This document shows, one piece after another, positions 43,034 to 51,350 of a stretch of 64,000 nucleotides of DNA. This stretch comes from Arachnia propionica (GTDB taxonomy: Bacteria; Actinomycetota; Actinomycetes; Propionibacteriales; Propionibacteriaceae), in assembly GCF_003859805.1 (NCBI RefSeq), contig NZ_RQZG01000001.1:186001-250000 (forward strand), given 5' to 3'. Each line of letters begins with the position of its first letter. The stretch's first letter is position 1. Under the pieces are notes generated by a model. It worked only from the letters and a program-made list of their open reading frames with translations. It did not search any database and was not told the DNA's origin. The translations under genes were made by a program, and so were the position numbers.

Positions 43034-44944
43034 ATGTCCCTGCTTGAGAAGATCCGTGACCCCCGCGCGCTGCGGTCCCTCTCGAGACAGCAACTGGACG
43101 AACTGGCCGAGGAGATCAGGGGTTTCCTCATCAACCGGGTGAGCCGCACCGGCGGCCACCTCGGCCCCAACCTCGGGGTGGTGGAACTCACCCTCGGCAT
43201 CCATCGGGTGTTCAACTCGCCGCGTGACCCCATCATCTTCGACACCGGGCACCAGGCCTACGTCCACAAGATGCTCACCGGACGTGCCGAGGGCTTCGAG
43301 GCTCTTCGCCAGCAGGGCGGGCTGTCGGGCTATCCGGACCGTGGCGAGTCCGAGCACGACTGGGTGGAGAACTCCCATGCCTCGACTGCCCTGTCGTGGG
43401 CCGAGGGGCTGGCCAAGGGGTTCCGGCTGCGCGGCGAGGACCGCACTGTCGTCGTCGTGGTCGGTGACGGTGCGCTGACCGGCGGCATGGCCTGGGAGGC
43501 CCTCAACAACATCGCGGCCCAGCCGGAGCTGAGGATCGTCATCGTCGTCAATGACAACGGGCGTTCCTACACCCCGACGGTGGGTGGCCTGGCCAACCAT
43601 CTGGCGGGGCTGCGCACCGACCAGCGTTACGAGCAGACCCTCAGCTTCATCAAACGCCGACTGCAGCGTCTTCCGGTCCTGGGGCGCCCGCTCTACGATC
43701 TGCTGCACGGTTTCAAGACCGGGGTCAAGGACGTGCTGGCCCCACAGGGGATGTTCTCCGACCTCGGGCTGAAGTACACCGGCCCCATCGACGGCCACGA
43801 CATCCGCGCCGTCATCGGACACCTGGAGCAGGCCCGGCAGTTCGAAGGGCCGGTGCTCGTCCATGCGATCACCCGCAAGGGCAAGGGGTTCAAGGCGGCC
43901 GAGGAGCACGAGGAGGACCAGTTCCACGCGGTGGGGCGCATCGATGAGATCACCGGCCAGCCCCTCAGCGACGCCATCCAGGCCACCTGGACCGATGCCT
44001 TCGGTGAGGCGATGGTGCGGATCGGGGAGCGTCGCCCGGACGTGGTGGCGATCACCGCCGCGATGCTGCACCCCGTCGGGCTGGCCCGGTTCGCGGCCGC
44101 CTACCCGGAACGCGTCTTCGACGTCGGCATCGCCGAGCAGCACGCCGTGGTCTCCGCCGCAGGGCTGGCCCGGGCCGGACTGCATCCCGTCGTCGCGGTC
44201 TACGCCACCTTCCTCAACCGCGCCTTCGACCAGGTGCTCATGGACGTGGCTCTCCATGGCGAGGGGGTGACCTTCGCCCTCGACCGGGCGGGGATCACCG
44301 GGACGGATGGCCCCAGCCACAACGGGATGTGGGACCTGTCGATGCTCGGCATGGTGCCGGGCATCGAGATCGCCGCCCCGCGGGACCAGGAACGGCTGGT
44401 CGCTGCACTCGAACGCGCGGTGACCGTTGATGATGCGCCAACCGTGCTGCGCTACTCCAAGGAGAAGCTCCCGGATGAGATCCCGGCGCTGCGGAGCCTC
44501 GGCGAGGGACGCGACCAGGTGGATCTGCTGCGCATTGAGCCTGGCGCCCGGGTGCTGCTGGTGGGACACGGCCAGTTCGCGGGCATGGCGCTGGAGGTGG
44601 CCTCCCGACTGGCCGCCGAGGGCGTGGTCTGTGATGTCGCGGATCCCCTGTGGTGCATCCCCATCGCCGAGCCACTGGTCGAGCTGGCGGCCGCCCATGA
44701 CCTGGTGGTCACGATGGAGGACGGTCTGCTCATCGGTGGACTGGGCGAGCGGCTGCGGGGTCTGTTGGCCAGGCGGGCCCCGAGCACCCGGATGCTCACC
44801 TTCGGCATCGAGCAGCGCTTCCTGGCCCACGGTTCCCGGGACGAGGTGTTGGAGGACCTGGGGCTGACGGTCAAGGACATCGCCCGCAGGGTTCTCGAGG
44901 CCGCGGTGGTGATCCCGACCGAGACCGCGGATCAGCTGCTCTGA
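43034..44944 (+). CDS. dxs: 1-deoxy-D-xylulose-5-phosphate synthase
   Basis: 636 residues, full length. It condenses pyruvate with glyceraldehyde-3-phosphate, the first step of the MEP isoprenoid pathway, which feeds UppS. The TPP site is GDGALTGGMAWEALNN, with the substrate-side HQAYVHKMLTG and NSHASTALSWAEG. The catalytic Glu is in VGIAEQHAV, and the C-terminal domain has FALDRAGITGTDGPSHNG. The ATG at 43034 fits the leaderless -10. The gene overlaps the convergent RNase D-like gene by 13 bp. Confidence 0.96.
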   Translation: MSLLEKIRDPRALRSLSRQQLDELAEEIRGFLINRVSRTGGHLGPNLGVVELTLGIHRVFNSPRDPIIFDTGHQAYVHKMLTGRAEGFEALRQQGGLSGYPDRGESEHDWVENSHASTALSWAEGLAKGFRLRGEDRTVVVVVGDGALTGGMAWEALNNIAAQPELRIVIVVNDNGRSYTPTVGGLANHLAGLRTDQRYEQTLSFIKRRLQRLPVLGRPLYDLLHGFKTGVKDVLAPQGMFSDLGLKYTGPIDGHDIRAVIGHLEQARQFEGPVLVHAITRKGKGFKAAEEHEEDQFHAVGRIDEITGQPLSDAIQATWTDAFGEAMVRIGERRPDVVAITAAMLHPVGLARFAAAYPERVFDVGIAEQHAVVSAAGLARAGLHPVVAVYATFLNRAFDQVLMDVALHGEGVTFALDRAGITGTDGPSHNGMWDLSMLGMVPGIEIAAPRDQERLVAALERAVTVDDAPTVLRYSKEKLPDEIPALRSLGEGRDQVDLLRIEPGARVLLVGHGQFAGMALEVASRLAAEGVVCDVADPLWCIPIAEPLVELAAAHDLVVTMEDGLLIGGLGERLRGLLARRAPSTRMLTFGIEQRFLAHGSRDEVLEDLGLTVKDIARRVLEAAVVIPTETADQLL

Positions 44945-46140
44945 AGCAGGGGCTCCAGCACGGGGGTGAGCAGGTCGACCTGCCAGGGCCTCGCCCCCAG
45001 CGCCGTCAACCCGGGGCCGACGGGGGTGCCGTCCCAGGAGTGGACGAAGGTCTGGAGCACGGCCGGGGGAGCGAGCAGGCTCGGCTGGATTCCCAGGGAC
45101 CCGGCCAGTTCGTCGACGGCGGCGCGGATCGGTTTCCACCGCCGCCAGGCCTCCGGGAAGCTCCGCTCCCAGGAGCGCGGGTGGCCCACACCGTCGCGTT
45201 GCGGGCGTTGGGTTGGAAGATCGGCATCGGACAACCGCTCCACGTGTGCCAGGGCGCTGAGCCAGTTCGTCCGGTACCGTGTGGCCCCACGATGCTGGAA
45301 CCCCGGGATGGAGAGCATCATGGAGGCGTCGGGAAGGGGTGCATCGCGGTCCACCCGGGAGGCGAGGTCGATGATGGCCTGGTCACTGAGGATCCTGCCA
45401 GGAGGACGGTCCCGATCCCGTGCGATGGCGTCGCGGGCCTCCCACAGGGCTCGGGCGACAGCGAGCTGTCGGGGACGTCTGAGCACCTGGATCCCGGACA
45501 GGCGACGCCACGGTTCACTGCGAGGGGTGGGGACGACGGTGAGCAGGTGCGCGAACTCCTGCTCGGCCCAGGTCATCCGTCCCGCCCTGACCAGTTCCTC
45601 ACGGAGCACGGCGGTCAGTTCGACCAGGTGTTCGACGTCGAGTGCGGCGTAGCGCAGCCAGGAGTCCGGCAGAGGACGTCTGGACCAGTCGGCACTCGAA
45701 TGCGCCTTGCGGAGCCGGACCCCGAGTTTTGCCTCCAGCAGGGCCGCCAGCGAGACGTGGGGTTCACCGAGCAGTCTCGCCGCCAACTCCGTGTCGAAGA
45801 GCAAGGGCGGCTGGATCCCGACCTCGGTCATGCAGGGCAGATCCTGGGGGGCGGCATGGATGAGCCACTCCGCGCTCCCCGTCGCCTCGACCAAAGGGCT
45901 GAGGTCGGCACGCTGCGTGACCTCCAGGGCGACGGGATCGATGAGCCAGGTGCCGGAGCCCTCCCGACGGAGCTGGAAGAGATAGGCCTTCGGCCAGTAG
46001 CGGTGGCCGTGGGCCCGTTCGGCGTCGAAGGCGACGGGACCGTGCCCGTCACGGAGGCTGGCCAGGCAGTGACGCAGGGCGGCCTCCGAGGCCACGACTG
46101 GCCGCAGGGGCTCCCGCAGGGATTCGGTGAAATCGGTCAT
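44932..46140 (-). CDS. RNase D-like 3'-5' exonuclease with HRDC domain
   Basis: 402 residues. The DEDD exonuclease begins with PVAFDAERAHGHRYWPKAYLFQL (DxE motif), continues with FDTELAARLLGEPHVSLAALLEAKLGVRLRK and ends in LPDSWLRYAALDVEHLVEL (Y-x-x-x-D). HRDC helices follow after residue 210 (LRRPRQLAVARALWEARDAIARDRDRPPGRILSD). It probably trims RNA 3' ends. It overlaps DUF3000 by 4 bp (ATGA) and is translated after it, as in other actinobacteria. Confidence 0.93.
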   Translation of the reverse strand: MTDFTESLREPLRPVVASEAALRHCLASLRDGHGPVAFDAERAHGHRYWPKAYLFQLRREGSGTWLIDPVALEVTQRADLSPLVEATGSAEWLIHAAPQDLPCMTEVGIQPPLLFDTELAARLLGEPHVSLAALLEAKLGVRLRKAHSSADWSRRPLPDSWLRYAALDVEHLVELTAVLREELVRAGRMTWAEQEFAHLLTVVPTPRSEPWRRLSGIQVLRRPRQLAVARALWEARDAIARDRDRPPGRILSDQAIIDLASRVDRDAPLPDASMMLSIPGFQHRGATRYRTNWLSALAHVERLSDADLPTQRPQRDGVGHPRSWERSFPEAWRRWKPIRAAVDELAGSLGIQPSLLAPPAVLQTFVHSWDGTPVGPGLTALGARPWQVDLLTPVLEPLLQSS

Positions 46141-46706
46141 GACCGGCCGGGGAACTGGACGACGCCGTTGGGCAGGGGTGGGCGTCCGGAGATCTGGAAG
46201 AGAAGGTCCTGCCAGGCGCGCAGGTGGGGGACGAAACCGTACCTGGCATCCAGGACGGGGGTCCAGGAGGCACGGATCTCCACCTCGGCCTGGCGATTGC
46301 TGAGCTGGCCGAAACCCTGCCCGAAGGAGGCGGTGACGGTGCCCGCCAGACTGTGGTGGCGTGCACCTTGGCCCTCGAGCGCATCGGTGAGCCACGACCA
46401 GGCGGCATCCGGCAGCAGGGGATCGGTGACGAACTCCTGCTCGACATCGGCGTGGACGTAGGTCACCACGCGGAAGTCGCCCTCCCACGCCTCGTTCCCG
46501 AGTGGGTCGTGCAGCAGGATCAGGCGTCCGGTGCCCAGGGTCTCGGGCCCTTCGGTCAGGTCACCGGAGATCGCCACCCCATGTGGGGCGATCCGCTGCG
46601 GAGAGCCGATCTCCGCCACGCCCAGGCCTGCGCGCCAGCTCATCGTGGACAACTCCGCGAGGGCGCGATGAAACTCGGGAGCGGCCTGGGTGGTTGGGGA
46701 ACTCAC
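46137..46706 (-). CDS. DUF3000 family protein
   Basis: 189 residues from the GTG at 46706. It has PEFHRALAELSTMSWRAGLGVAEIGSPQRIAPHGVAISGDL and LRAWQDLLFQISGRPPLPNGVVQFPGRS, the family pattern next to the RNase D-like gene. Function unknown. The GTG is taken because TAGGCT lies 7 nt upstream and the protein then begins MSSPTTQ, like relatives; a longer reading from 46739 is rejected. The promoter overlaps the end of msrB. Confidence 0.88.
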   Translation of the reverse strand: MSSPTTQAAPEFHRALAELSTMSWRAGLGVAEIGSPQRIAPHGVAISGDLTEGPETLGTGRLILLHDPLGNEAWEGDFRVVTYVHADVEQEFVTDPLLPDAAWSWLTDALEGQGARHHSLAGTVTASFGQGFGQLSNRQAEVEIRASWTPVLDARYGFVPHLRAWQDLLFQISGRPPLPNGVVQFPGRS

Positions 46707-46713
46707 GAAGCTG

Positions 46714-46719
46714 AGCCTA
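46714..46719 (-). promoter_or_regulatory. Leaderless -10 box for DUF3000
   Basis: TAGGCT on the minus strand, 7 nt before the GTG at 46706, overlapping the msrB stop codon. Confidence 0.5.
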
Positions 46720-47157
46720 AGGTTTGCTCGCTCCCTCATCGTCGCGGCGCGCCGGGACCAGGCGCAGCGAGACCGAGTTGATGCAGTAACGATCGTCCGT
46801 TGGGGTGTCATATCCCTCCCCCGAGAACACGTGCCCGAGGTGGGAGTTGCAGGCAGCACACCGCACCTCGACCCGAGGCCTTCCGGGCAGGGTACGGTCC
46901 TCGAGGTAGAGCACCCGATCCTCGGCCAGCGGCTCGAAGAAGCTCGGCCAGCCACAGTGTGAGGCGAACTTCGCCTCGCTCCGGAACAGTTCGGTGCGGC
47001 AGGCCCGACACTCGTAGACCCCCTCGGAGAACTCGTCGGTGTACTCACCGGTGAAGGGGGCCTCGGTGCCGGACTGACGCAGCACGCGGTACTCGAGGTC
47101 ACTCAGTCGTTCCCGCCAGGTGGCGTCAGGCTGGTCAAGGGGAAACTCGGTGGACAT
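46717..47157 (-). CDS. msrB: Peptide-methionine (R)-S-oxide reductase MsrB
   Basis: 146 residues. It repairs methionine-R-sulfoxide in proteins. Two structural zinc CxxC pairs are CRAC and CAAC; other marks are FASHCGWPSFFEP, HLGHVF and the catalytic Cys in RYCINSVSL. The gene is 1 bp from the CbiX-like gene and in the same operon direction. Confidence 0.95.
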   Translation of the reverse strand: MSTEFPLDQPDATWRERLSDLEYRVLRQSGTEAPFTGEYTDEFSEGVYECRACRTELFRSEAKFASHCGWPSFFEPLAEDRVLYLEDRTLPGRPRVEVRCAACNSHLGHVFSGEGYDTPTDDRYCINSVSLRLVPARRDDEGASKP

Positions 47158-47158
47158 G

Positions 47159-47917
47159 TCACTCCTCGTGGGGGTCGACGTCGAGCAGCCTCATGGCTGC
47201 GAAGGCATAACGGGCCAGGATCAGTTCCGTGACCCGTGGATCCTCCGTGATGGGGGAGGTCACCGCGAGGGCCCCTGCCCGCACGGCGGCCTGGTGGTGG
47301 GCTCGGAAGACCGGCCCGGAGGTCAGGAACAAGGATCCTACCGCGATGTGTCGACGACCCTGGGCGCGCAGTGCCGTGATGGCCTGGGCGGTGGCGCGTC
47401 CGGTCACGTCGTTCTGGGCCAGCTGCACGGGCAACCTGTGGTGTGCGCCCCACTGGCGGGCACGTCTGGCCAGCAGGGAGACCCCACGTACGTCCCCGCC
47501 ATCGGGACAGGCCAGCACCAGGGAGTCGACCTCGACCGCGTTGACGCGTTGCAGGGCCTCCCGAAGCTTCGAGTCGAGCACGTTGAGCAGTTCGACGGCA
47601 GGGCCGATGGGACGGGAGATGATGACACCGAGGTCCGGGTGCTTCGCGCCGACGCTCTCGGCGACGCATCCCAGGACGGGGGAGTGTTCCGTGGCCGAGG
47701 TGAGGTCCATGGGCACCATCGCGATCTCGGAGGTGCCGGTGTCCGCAAGGTCCTGGACCGCCTCCTCGACCGTCGGTGTGACGCTGTTGAGCAGTCCCAG
47801 GGTGACCTGGAGGTCGGGGCGCAGGTCCTGCAGCTGCCGGATCACGACATCGAGCGAGGCGAGCACTGCGGGATCATCGTCGCCACGTGCCACCAGCACG
47901 ATTCCGGGAGCCGCCAT
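47159..47917 (-). CDS. Sirohydrochlorin chelatase/CbiX-like protein
   Basis: 252 residues. Two CbiX-like halves, PGIVLVARGDDDPAVLASLDVVIRQLQ and DSLVLACPDGGDVRGVSLLARRARQW, each form the chelatase-fold strand and helix, with GRRHIAVGSLFLTSGPVFRAHHQAAV at the end. It may insert metal in siroheme or cobalamin, but the classical paired-His active site is not obvious, so the assignment is at superfamily level. GGAAGGGAAG precedes the ATG at 47917. A tRNA-Val lies upstream. Confidence 0.75.
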   Translation of the reverse strand: MAAPGIVLVARGDDDPAVLASLDVVIRQLQDLRPDLQVTLGLLNSVTPTVEEAVQDLADTGTSEIAMVPMDLTSATEHSPVLGCVAESVGAKHPDLGVIISRPIGPAVELLNVLDSKLREALQRVNAVEVDSLVLACPDGGDVRGVSLLARRARQWGAHHRLPVQLAQNDVTGRATAQAITALRAQGRRHIAVGSLFLTSGPVFRAHHQAAVRAGALAVTSPITEDPRVTELILARYAFAAMRLLDVDPHEE

Positions 47918-47958
47918 GTCACTTCCCTTCCAACAGCCGACGAAGCGACCCTTCACGG

Positions 47959-48030
47959 TGGGCGATGGCGGTTTCGAACCGCCGACCTCTTCGGTGTGAA
48001 CGAAGCGCGCTACCACTGCGCCAATCGCCC
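47959..48030 (-). tRNA. tRNA-Val (anticodon CAC)
   Basis: 72 nt cloverleaf. The acceptor pairs GGGCGAT with ATCGCCC, the anticodon arm is CTTCG-TTCACAC-CGAAG, and the T arm holds GGTTCGAAACC. Discriminator A; the CCA end is not encoded. Confidence 0.95.
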
Positions 48031-48050
48031 GTGCGAGCAGACACACTACC

Positions 48051-48066
48051 CGAGCGATGCCGCTCG
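48051..48066. promoter_or_regulatory. Inverted repeat upstream of the aldehyde dehydrogenase
   Basis: CGAGCG-atgc-CGCTCG, perfect 6-bp arms, about 50 bp before the start of the aldehyde dehydrogenase. It may be an operator or a small hairpin. Confidence 0.35.
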
Positions 48067-48116
48067 TGACAATTCGATAGCCTCAGGAGCACACGACAAG
48101 GTCTCGAGGAGGAGCG

Positions 48117-49592
48117 ATGGACGATCACGAACAGCTCAGGGAGCGTGCCCTGCGAGCCCTGGCGGCGGCGCCGACCGGGTGTTTGGTGGGTGCGGACTTC
48201 GGCGCGGCGTCCTCGGGGAGGACCTTCGGTGTCGAGAACCCGGCGACGGGGGGTGAACTCGTCCAGGTCGCGGACTGCGGCCGTGAGGACGGGGAACGCG
48301 CCCTGAGTGTGGCATGGGAGGCACAACGACGATGGGCTGCGACCGCACCCCGGGAGCGGGCCGAACTGCTGCTGGCGCTCCATGGACGCATCCTGGAGCG
48401 TCGTGACGAGTTCGCGGCGCTCATGACCCTGGAGATGGGCAAACCGCTCGCCGAGGCCCACACCGAGGTCACCTACGGTGCGGAGTTCCTGCGCTGGTTC
48501 TCGGAGGAGGCGGTGCGGATCAACGGGCGCACCACCGTGACCCCGGAGGGGAACCTGCGGGTCTGGACCATGAGACGTCCTGTCGGTCCCGTGCTGGCTA
48601 TCACCCCGTGGAACTTCCCGCTCGCCATGGCGACCCGCAAACTCGGTCCGGCCCTGGCGGCGGGATGCGTCGGCATCCTCAAGCCCTCGGTGCTGACCCC
48701 GCTCACCGCTCTGGCCTTCGGTCAGGCGTGCCGCGAGGTGGGGATCCCGGAGGGCGTGGTCCAGGTACTGCCCACCTCGGACGCGCCTGCCGTGACCGGG
48801 CCGATGATCCAGGACCAGCGGTTGCGGAAGCTGTCCTTCACCGGGTCGACGTCGGTGGGGCGGAAGCTGCTCCGCGAGGCGGCGGACAACGTCCTGCGGA
48901 CCTCGATGGAACTGGGAGGCTGCGCCCCGTTCATCGTGTTCGAGGACGCTGACCTGCAGCGAGCCGTCGAGGCCGCCCGGATCACGAAGCTGCGCAACGT
49001 CGGCGAGGCGTGCAACGCGGCCAACACCTTCTACGTGCACCACGGCCTGGCCGAGGAGTTCGCGGCCCGGTTGGCGGCGGAGTTCGACTCCCTCGTCATC
49101 GGTGACGGGCTGCGTCCCGAGGTGCAGGTCGGTCCGCTCATCAGTGCCCAGCAGCGGGAACGGATCCGTGACCTCGTCGATGATGCGACGACCCGTGGGG
49201 CGCGTGTCCTCACCCGCGGCGAGGTGCCCGGCGGTGGGCACTTCCTTCGACCCACAGTCCTGGCAGGTGTGCCGCACGACGCCGCGATCGCGGTCAACGA
49301 GATCTTCGGACCGGTCGCTCCCGTGGTGGCCTTCGAGGACGAGAGTGAGGTCCTGGGGTGGGCCAACGCCTCCGCCTTCGGGCTGGCCGGTTACGTCCAC
49401 ACCACCAGCATCGAGCGGGCACTCAGGATGGCCGAGGGGCTTGAGGTGGGCATGATCGGGATCAATTCCGCGACCATCTCCAACGTCGCCGCGCCGTTCG
49501 GCGGGATCAAGCACTCCGGGCTCGGGCGGGAGGGTGGCAGCGAGGGCATCGAGGAGTATCTCGAGACCGTCTACGCGGGGCTTCCGACATGA
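48117..49592 (+). CDS. NAD(P)-dependent aldehyde dehydrogenase, succinate-semialdehyde dehydrogenase type
   Basis: 491 residues. The family blocks are TPWNFPLAMATRKLGPALAAGC, the cofactor lysine in ILKPS (Lys189), FTGSTSVGRKLL, MELGGCAPFIVFEDADL with the general-base Glu265, and RNVGEACNAAN with catalytic Cys299. Overall it resembles GabD. The position after ELGG is Cys269, where family members usually have Asn or Lys. It probably oxidises succinate semialdehyde or a similar short aldehyde. AGGAGGAG precedes the ATG. Confidence 0.9.
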   Translation: MDDHEQLRERALRALAAAPTGCLVGADFGAASSGRTFGVENPATGGELVQVADCGREDGERALSVAWEAQRRWAATAPRERAELLLALHGRILERRDEFAALMTLEMGKPLAEAHTEVTYGAEFLRWFSEEAVRINGRTTVTPEGNLRVWTMRRPVGPVLAITPWNFPLAMATRKLGPALAAGCVGILKPSVLTPLTALAFGQACREVGIPEGVVQVLPTSDAPAVTGPMIQDQRLRKLSFTGSTSVGRKLLREAADNVLRTSMELGGCAPFIVFEDADLQRAVEAARITKLRNVGEACNAANTFYVHHGLAEEFAARLAAEFDSLVIGDGLRPEVQVGPLISAQQRERIRDLVDDATTRGARVLTRGEVPGGGHFLRPTVLAGVPHDAAIAVNEIFGPVAPVVAFEDESEVLGWANASAFGLAGYVHTTSIERALRMAEGLEVGMIGINSATISNVAAPFGGIKHSGLGREGGSEGIEEYLETVYAGLPT

Positions 49593-49607
49593 GCGCCGGA
49601 CCTCGAT

Positions 49608-49637
49608 TTGTGCATCGCTGAAACTGTGCGCTAGAGT
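49608..49637 (+). promoter_or_regulatory. Promoter of the tRNA Gly-Cys-Val cluster
   Basis: TTGTGC (49608-49613), 18-bp spacer, TAGAGT (49632-49637). The first tRNA starts 50 bp downstream. Confidence 0.6.
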
Positions 49638-49687
49638 CCTCCATGCGCCGAACGAGACAGGCCAGCAGGCAGGTCGAGGAAGTGCAT

Positions 49688-49760
49688 GCGGACGTGGCTC
49701 AGTTGGTAGAGCATCACCTTGCCAAGGTGAGGGTCGCGAGTTCGAATCTCGTCGTCCGCT
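49688..49760 (+). tRNA. tRNA-Gly (anticodon GCC)
   Basis: 73 nt cloverleaf. The acceptor pairs GCGGACG with CGTCCGC; the anticodon loop is TTGCCAA between TCACC and GGTGA; the T loop is GTTCGAATC. CCA is not encoded. Confidence 0.96.
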
Positions 49761-49779
49761 CGGAGACAGAACTCCACCC

Positions 49780-49850
49780 GGTGGAGTGGCCGAGAGGCGA
49801 GGCAACGGACTGCAAATCCGTGTACACGGGTTCAAATCCCGTCTCCACCT
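49780..49850 (+). tRNA. tRNA-Cys (anticodon GCA)
   Basis: 71 nt. The acceptor pairs GGTGGAG with CTCCACC; the anticodon loop CTGCAAA lies between CGGA and TCCG; the T arm CGGGTTCAAATCCCG is perfect. CCA is not encoded. Confidence 0.95.
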
Positions 49851-49851
49851 C

Positions 49852-49923
49852 GGGCGGTTGGCGCAGTGGTAGCGCGCTTCCTTGACACGGAAGAGGTCGC
49901 CAGTTCAAACCTGGCATCGCCCA
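49852..49923 (+). tRNA. tRNA-Val (anticodon GAC)
   Basis: 72 nt. The acceptor pairs GGGCGGT with ATCGCCC; the anticodon arm is CTTCC-TTGACAC-GGAAG. Unlike the other three, CCA is encoded (49924-49926). A terminator follows. Confidence 0.96.
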
Positions 49924-49939
49924 CCAACACACCGGAATC

Positions 49940-49965
49940 GCCGGGCCATGTGGCCCGGCTTTCTG
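49940..49965 (+). terminator. Rho-independent terminator of the tRNA cluster
   Basis: GCCGGGCC-atgt-GGCCCGGC followed by TTTCTGCTT, an 8-bp GC stem with a T-rich tail. Confidence 0.85.
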
Positions 49966-49993
49966 CTTGTGTCGCCATGGTTGAATTGCTCCC

Positions 49994-50278
49994 ATGAGTG
50001 ACATCGAACTGATCAAGAACGAGGCTGCTTCCCGCTACGAGCTGAAGCAGGGGGACGAGGTGGCCGCCTTCGTGGACTACGTCATCGACGGTGACGTGAT
50101 CGATCTCAACCACACCGAGACGATCCCGGCCTTCCAGGGGAAGGGCCTGGCCGGGAAGGTCGTGGACTTCGCGCTGGCCGACATCCTGCCGACCGAGCAC
50201 AGGCTGCGTCCCAGCTGCCCCTTCGTGGCTGACCGGGTGGCCGGGCGCGACGACTTCGCAGGCCGCATCGCCAAGTGA
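49994..50278 (+). CDS. GNAT-type N-acetyltransferase (YidJ/YjdJ-like)
   Basis: 94 residues, one GNAT domain of the small single-domain kind (N-acetyltransferase family PF14542-like). It has YELKQGDEVAAFVDYVIDGDVIDLNHTETIPAFQGKGLAGKVVDFALAD, where the Q-G-K-G loop is the acetyl-CoA phosphate site. The acceptor is unknown. The GTG of the next gene overlaps its stop (GTGA). Confidence 0.88.
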   Translation: MSDIELIKNEAASRYELKQGDEVAAFVDYVIDGDVIDLNHTETIPAFQGKGLAGKVVDFALADILPTEHRLRPSCPFVADRVAGRDDFAGRIAK

Positions 50279-51312
50279 TCCCCGCGGAGGGCTCTCTTGC
50301 CCCCGACACCTCCGGACCCGGCTGGCTGGTTGCAGAGAGCACCCGGCTCAGCCGGGTCCTTCCCGACGGGAGCTCCGTGGTCGTCGCCCCGCTCCCCGAC
50401 CTGGCGGGCGAACTGGAGCTTCGGGCGCTGGATCGCTGGGCGTGCGTGGCGGAACGTTTCGGACTGCGCGCCGTCCTGGTCGACCTGGACACCGGTGCCA
50501 CGAGGTCGTACTCCCGTGAGGACCACCACTGCGACGTCTCCAGCTATTCGGTCGCCCTCCTGCACATCGACGGGCGGGTCGTGGTGGCGCTCCAGACCCA
50601 GTGGTGCCGGCTGGACCTCTTCGACGCCGAGACCGGTGACCTGCTCACCGATCGCGAGATCAGCCGTCGGGAGGACGGGAGCACCGAGAACCACGTCGAC
50701 TTCTTCCACTCCAGGCTGCTGATCTCCCCGGAACACACCCGAATGGTCAGCAATGGCTGGGTCTGGGCCCCGGTGGATGTGCTCATGGTGTATCGGGTGC
50801 AGGATTTCCTGATGCGCTGGGAGCCCAGCGGCGCCAGGTTCCAGGGCAGTGGTGACAACTGGGACCGTCCCATCTGTTTCATCGGCGAGGATCACCTCGT
50901 CGTGGCGTTGGACCGTGTGGAGTCCGCATGGTGTGGGCGGATGCCACGAGACGACGAGGCCGAGTGCGCGGACAACGCCGATCCCCATCACCCCTTCGTG
51001 CTGCTGAACCTCGAGGAACCGGACGAGGAAGGGTACCTCGTCGTCGAGCGTTTCCTCGGCCCGGACTTCCTTGCCCTCGACCCCCAGTGCGCCGAGGTCA
51101 AGGGGGATCTCGCCCATGACGCGACGTCCGGTCTGATGGTCGCCACGGACGCATCCAAGGGCAGCATCGCCTTCGACCTCGAGGGCGTGGTACGCCACGA
51201 GTGGCTGGATCTCTCCTCCGACAATGGCTGGCGGTTCTTCCCCGAGCGGCGCTGTTTCGCCCGCCTGACTGACGCGTTGGGCGTGGAGGAGCGGGCTTTC
51301 CCGTCGGCGTGA
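50275..51312 (+). CDS. Hypothetical protein, beta-propeller-like
   Basis: 345 residues. Several strand repeats ([55 protein letters not shown]) resemble WD40/quinoprotein blades. Cysteines and acidic residues are scattered with no catalytic signature. No signal peptide is present. I do not recognise a family. It is coupled to the GNAT gene and ends 38 bp before thrS; cotranscription with thrS is possible. Confidence 0.65.
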   Translation: MIPAEGSLAPDTSGPGWLVAESTRLSRVLPDGSSVVVAPLPDLAGELELRALDRWACVAERFGLRAVLVDLDTGATRSYSREDHHCDVSSYSVALLHIDGRVVVALQTQWCRLDLFDAETGDLLTDREISRREDGSTENHVDFFHSRLLISPEHTRMVSNGWVWAPVDVLMVYRVQDFLMRWEPSGARFQGSGDNWDRPICFIGEDHLVVALDRVESAWCGRMPRDDEAECADNADPHHPFVLLNLEEPDEEGYLVVERFLGPDFLALDPQCAEVKGDLAHDATSGLMVATDASKGSIAFDLEGVVRHEWLDLSSDNGWRFFPERRCFARLTDALGVEERAFPSA

Positions 51313-51350
51313 TGGCAGAATGGGGCAGTCCACCAACGAAAGGAAGACCT

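Noticed and set aside
42986-45139. Minus-strand frame of 717 codons over dxs.
   Set aside because: A reverse-strand shadow of dxs with no domain, and the real genes on both sides explain the DNA.
47919-49835. Minus-strand frame of 638 codons over the aldehyde dehydrogenase and tRNA genes.
   Set aside because: It covers two tRNA genes and is antisense to a clear enzyme gene; its composition is that of a shadow frame.
47941-49960. CRISPR array or phage attachment site near the tRNA cluster.
   Set aside because: No spaced repeats, no integrase, no duplicated tRNA end. The tRNAs are ordinary.
51313-51350. T-box or other leader before thrS.
   Set aside because: Only 38 bp separate it from the upstream gene, too little for a T-box.
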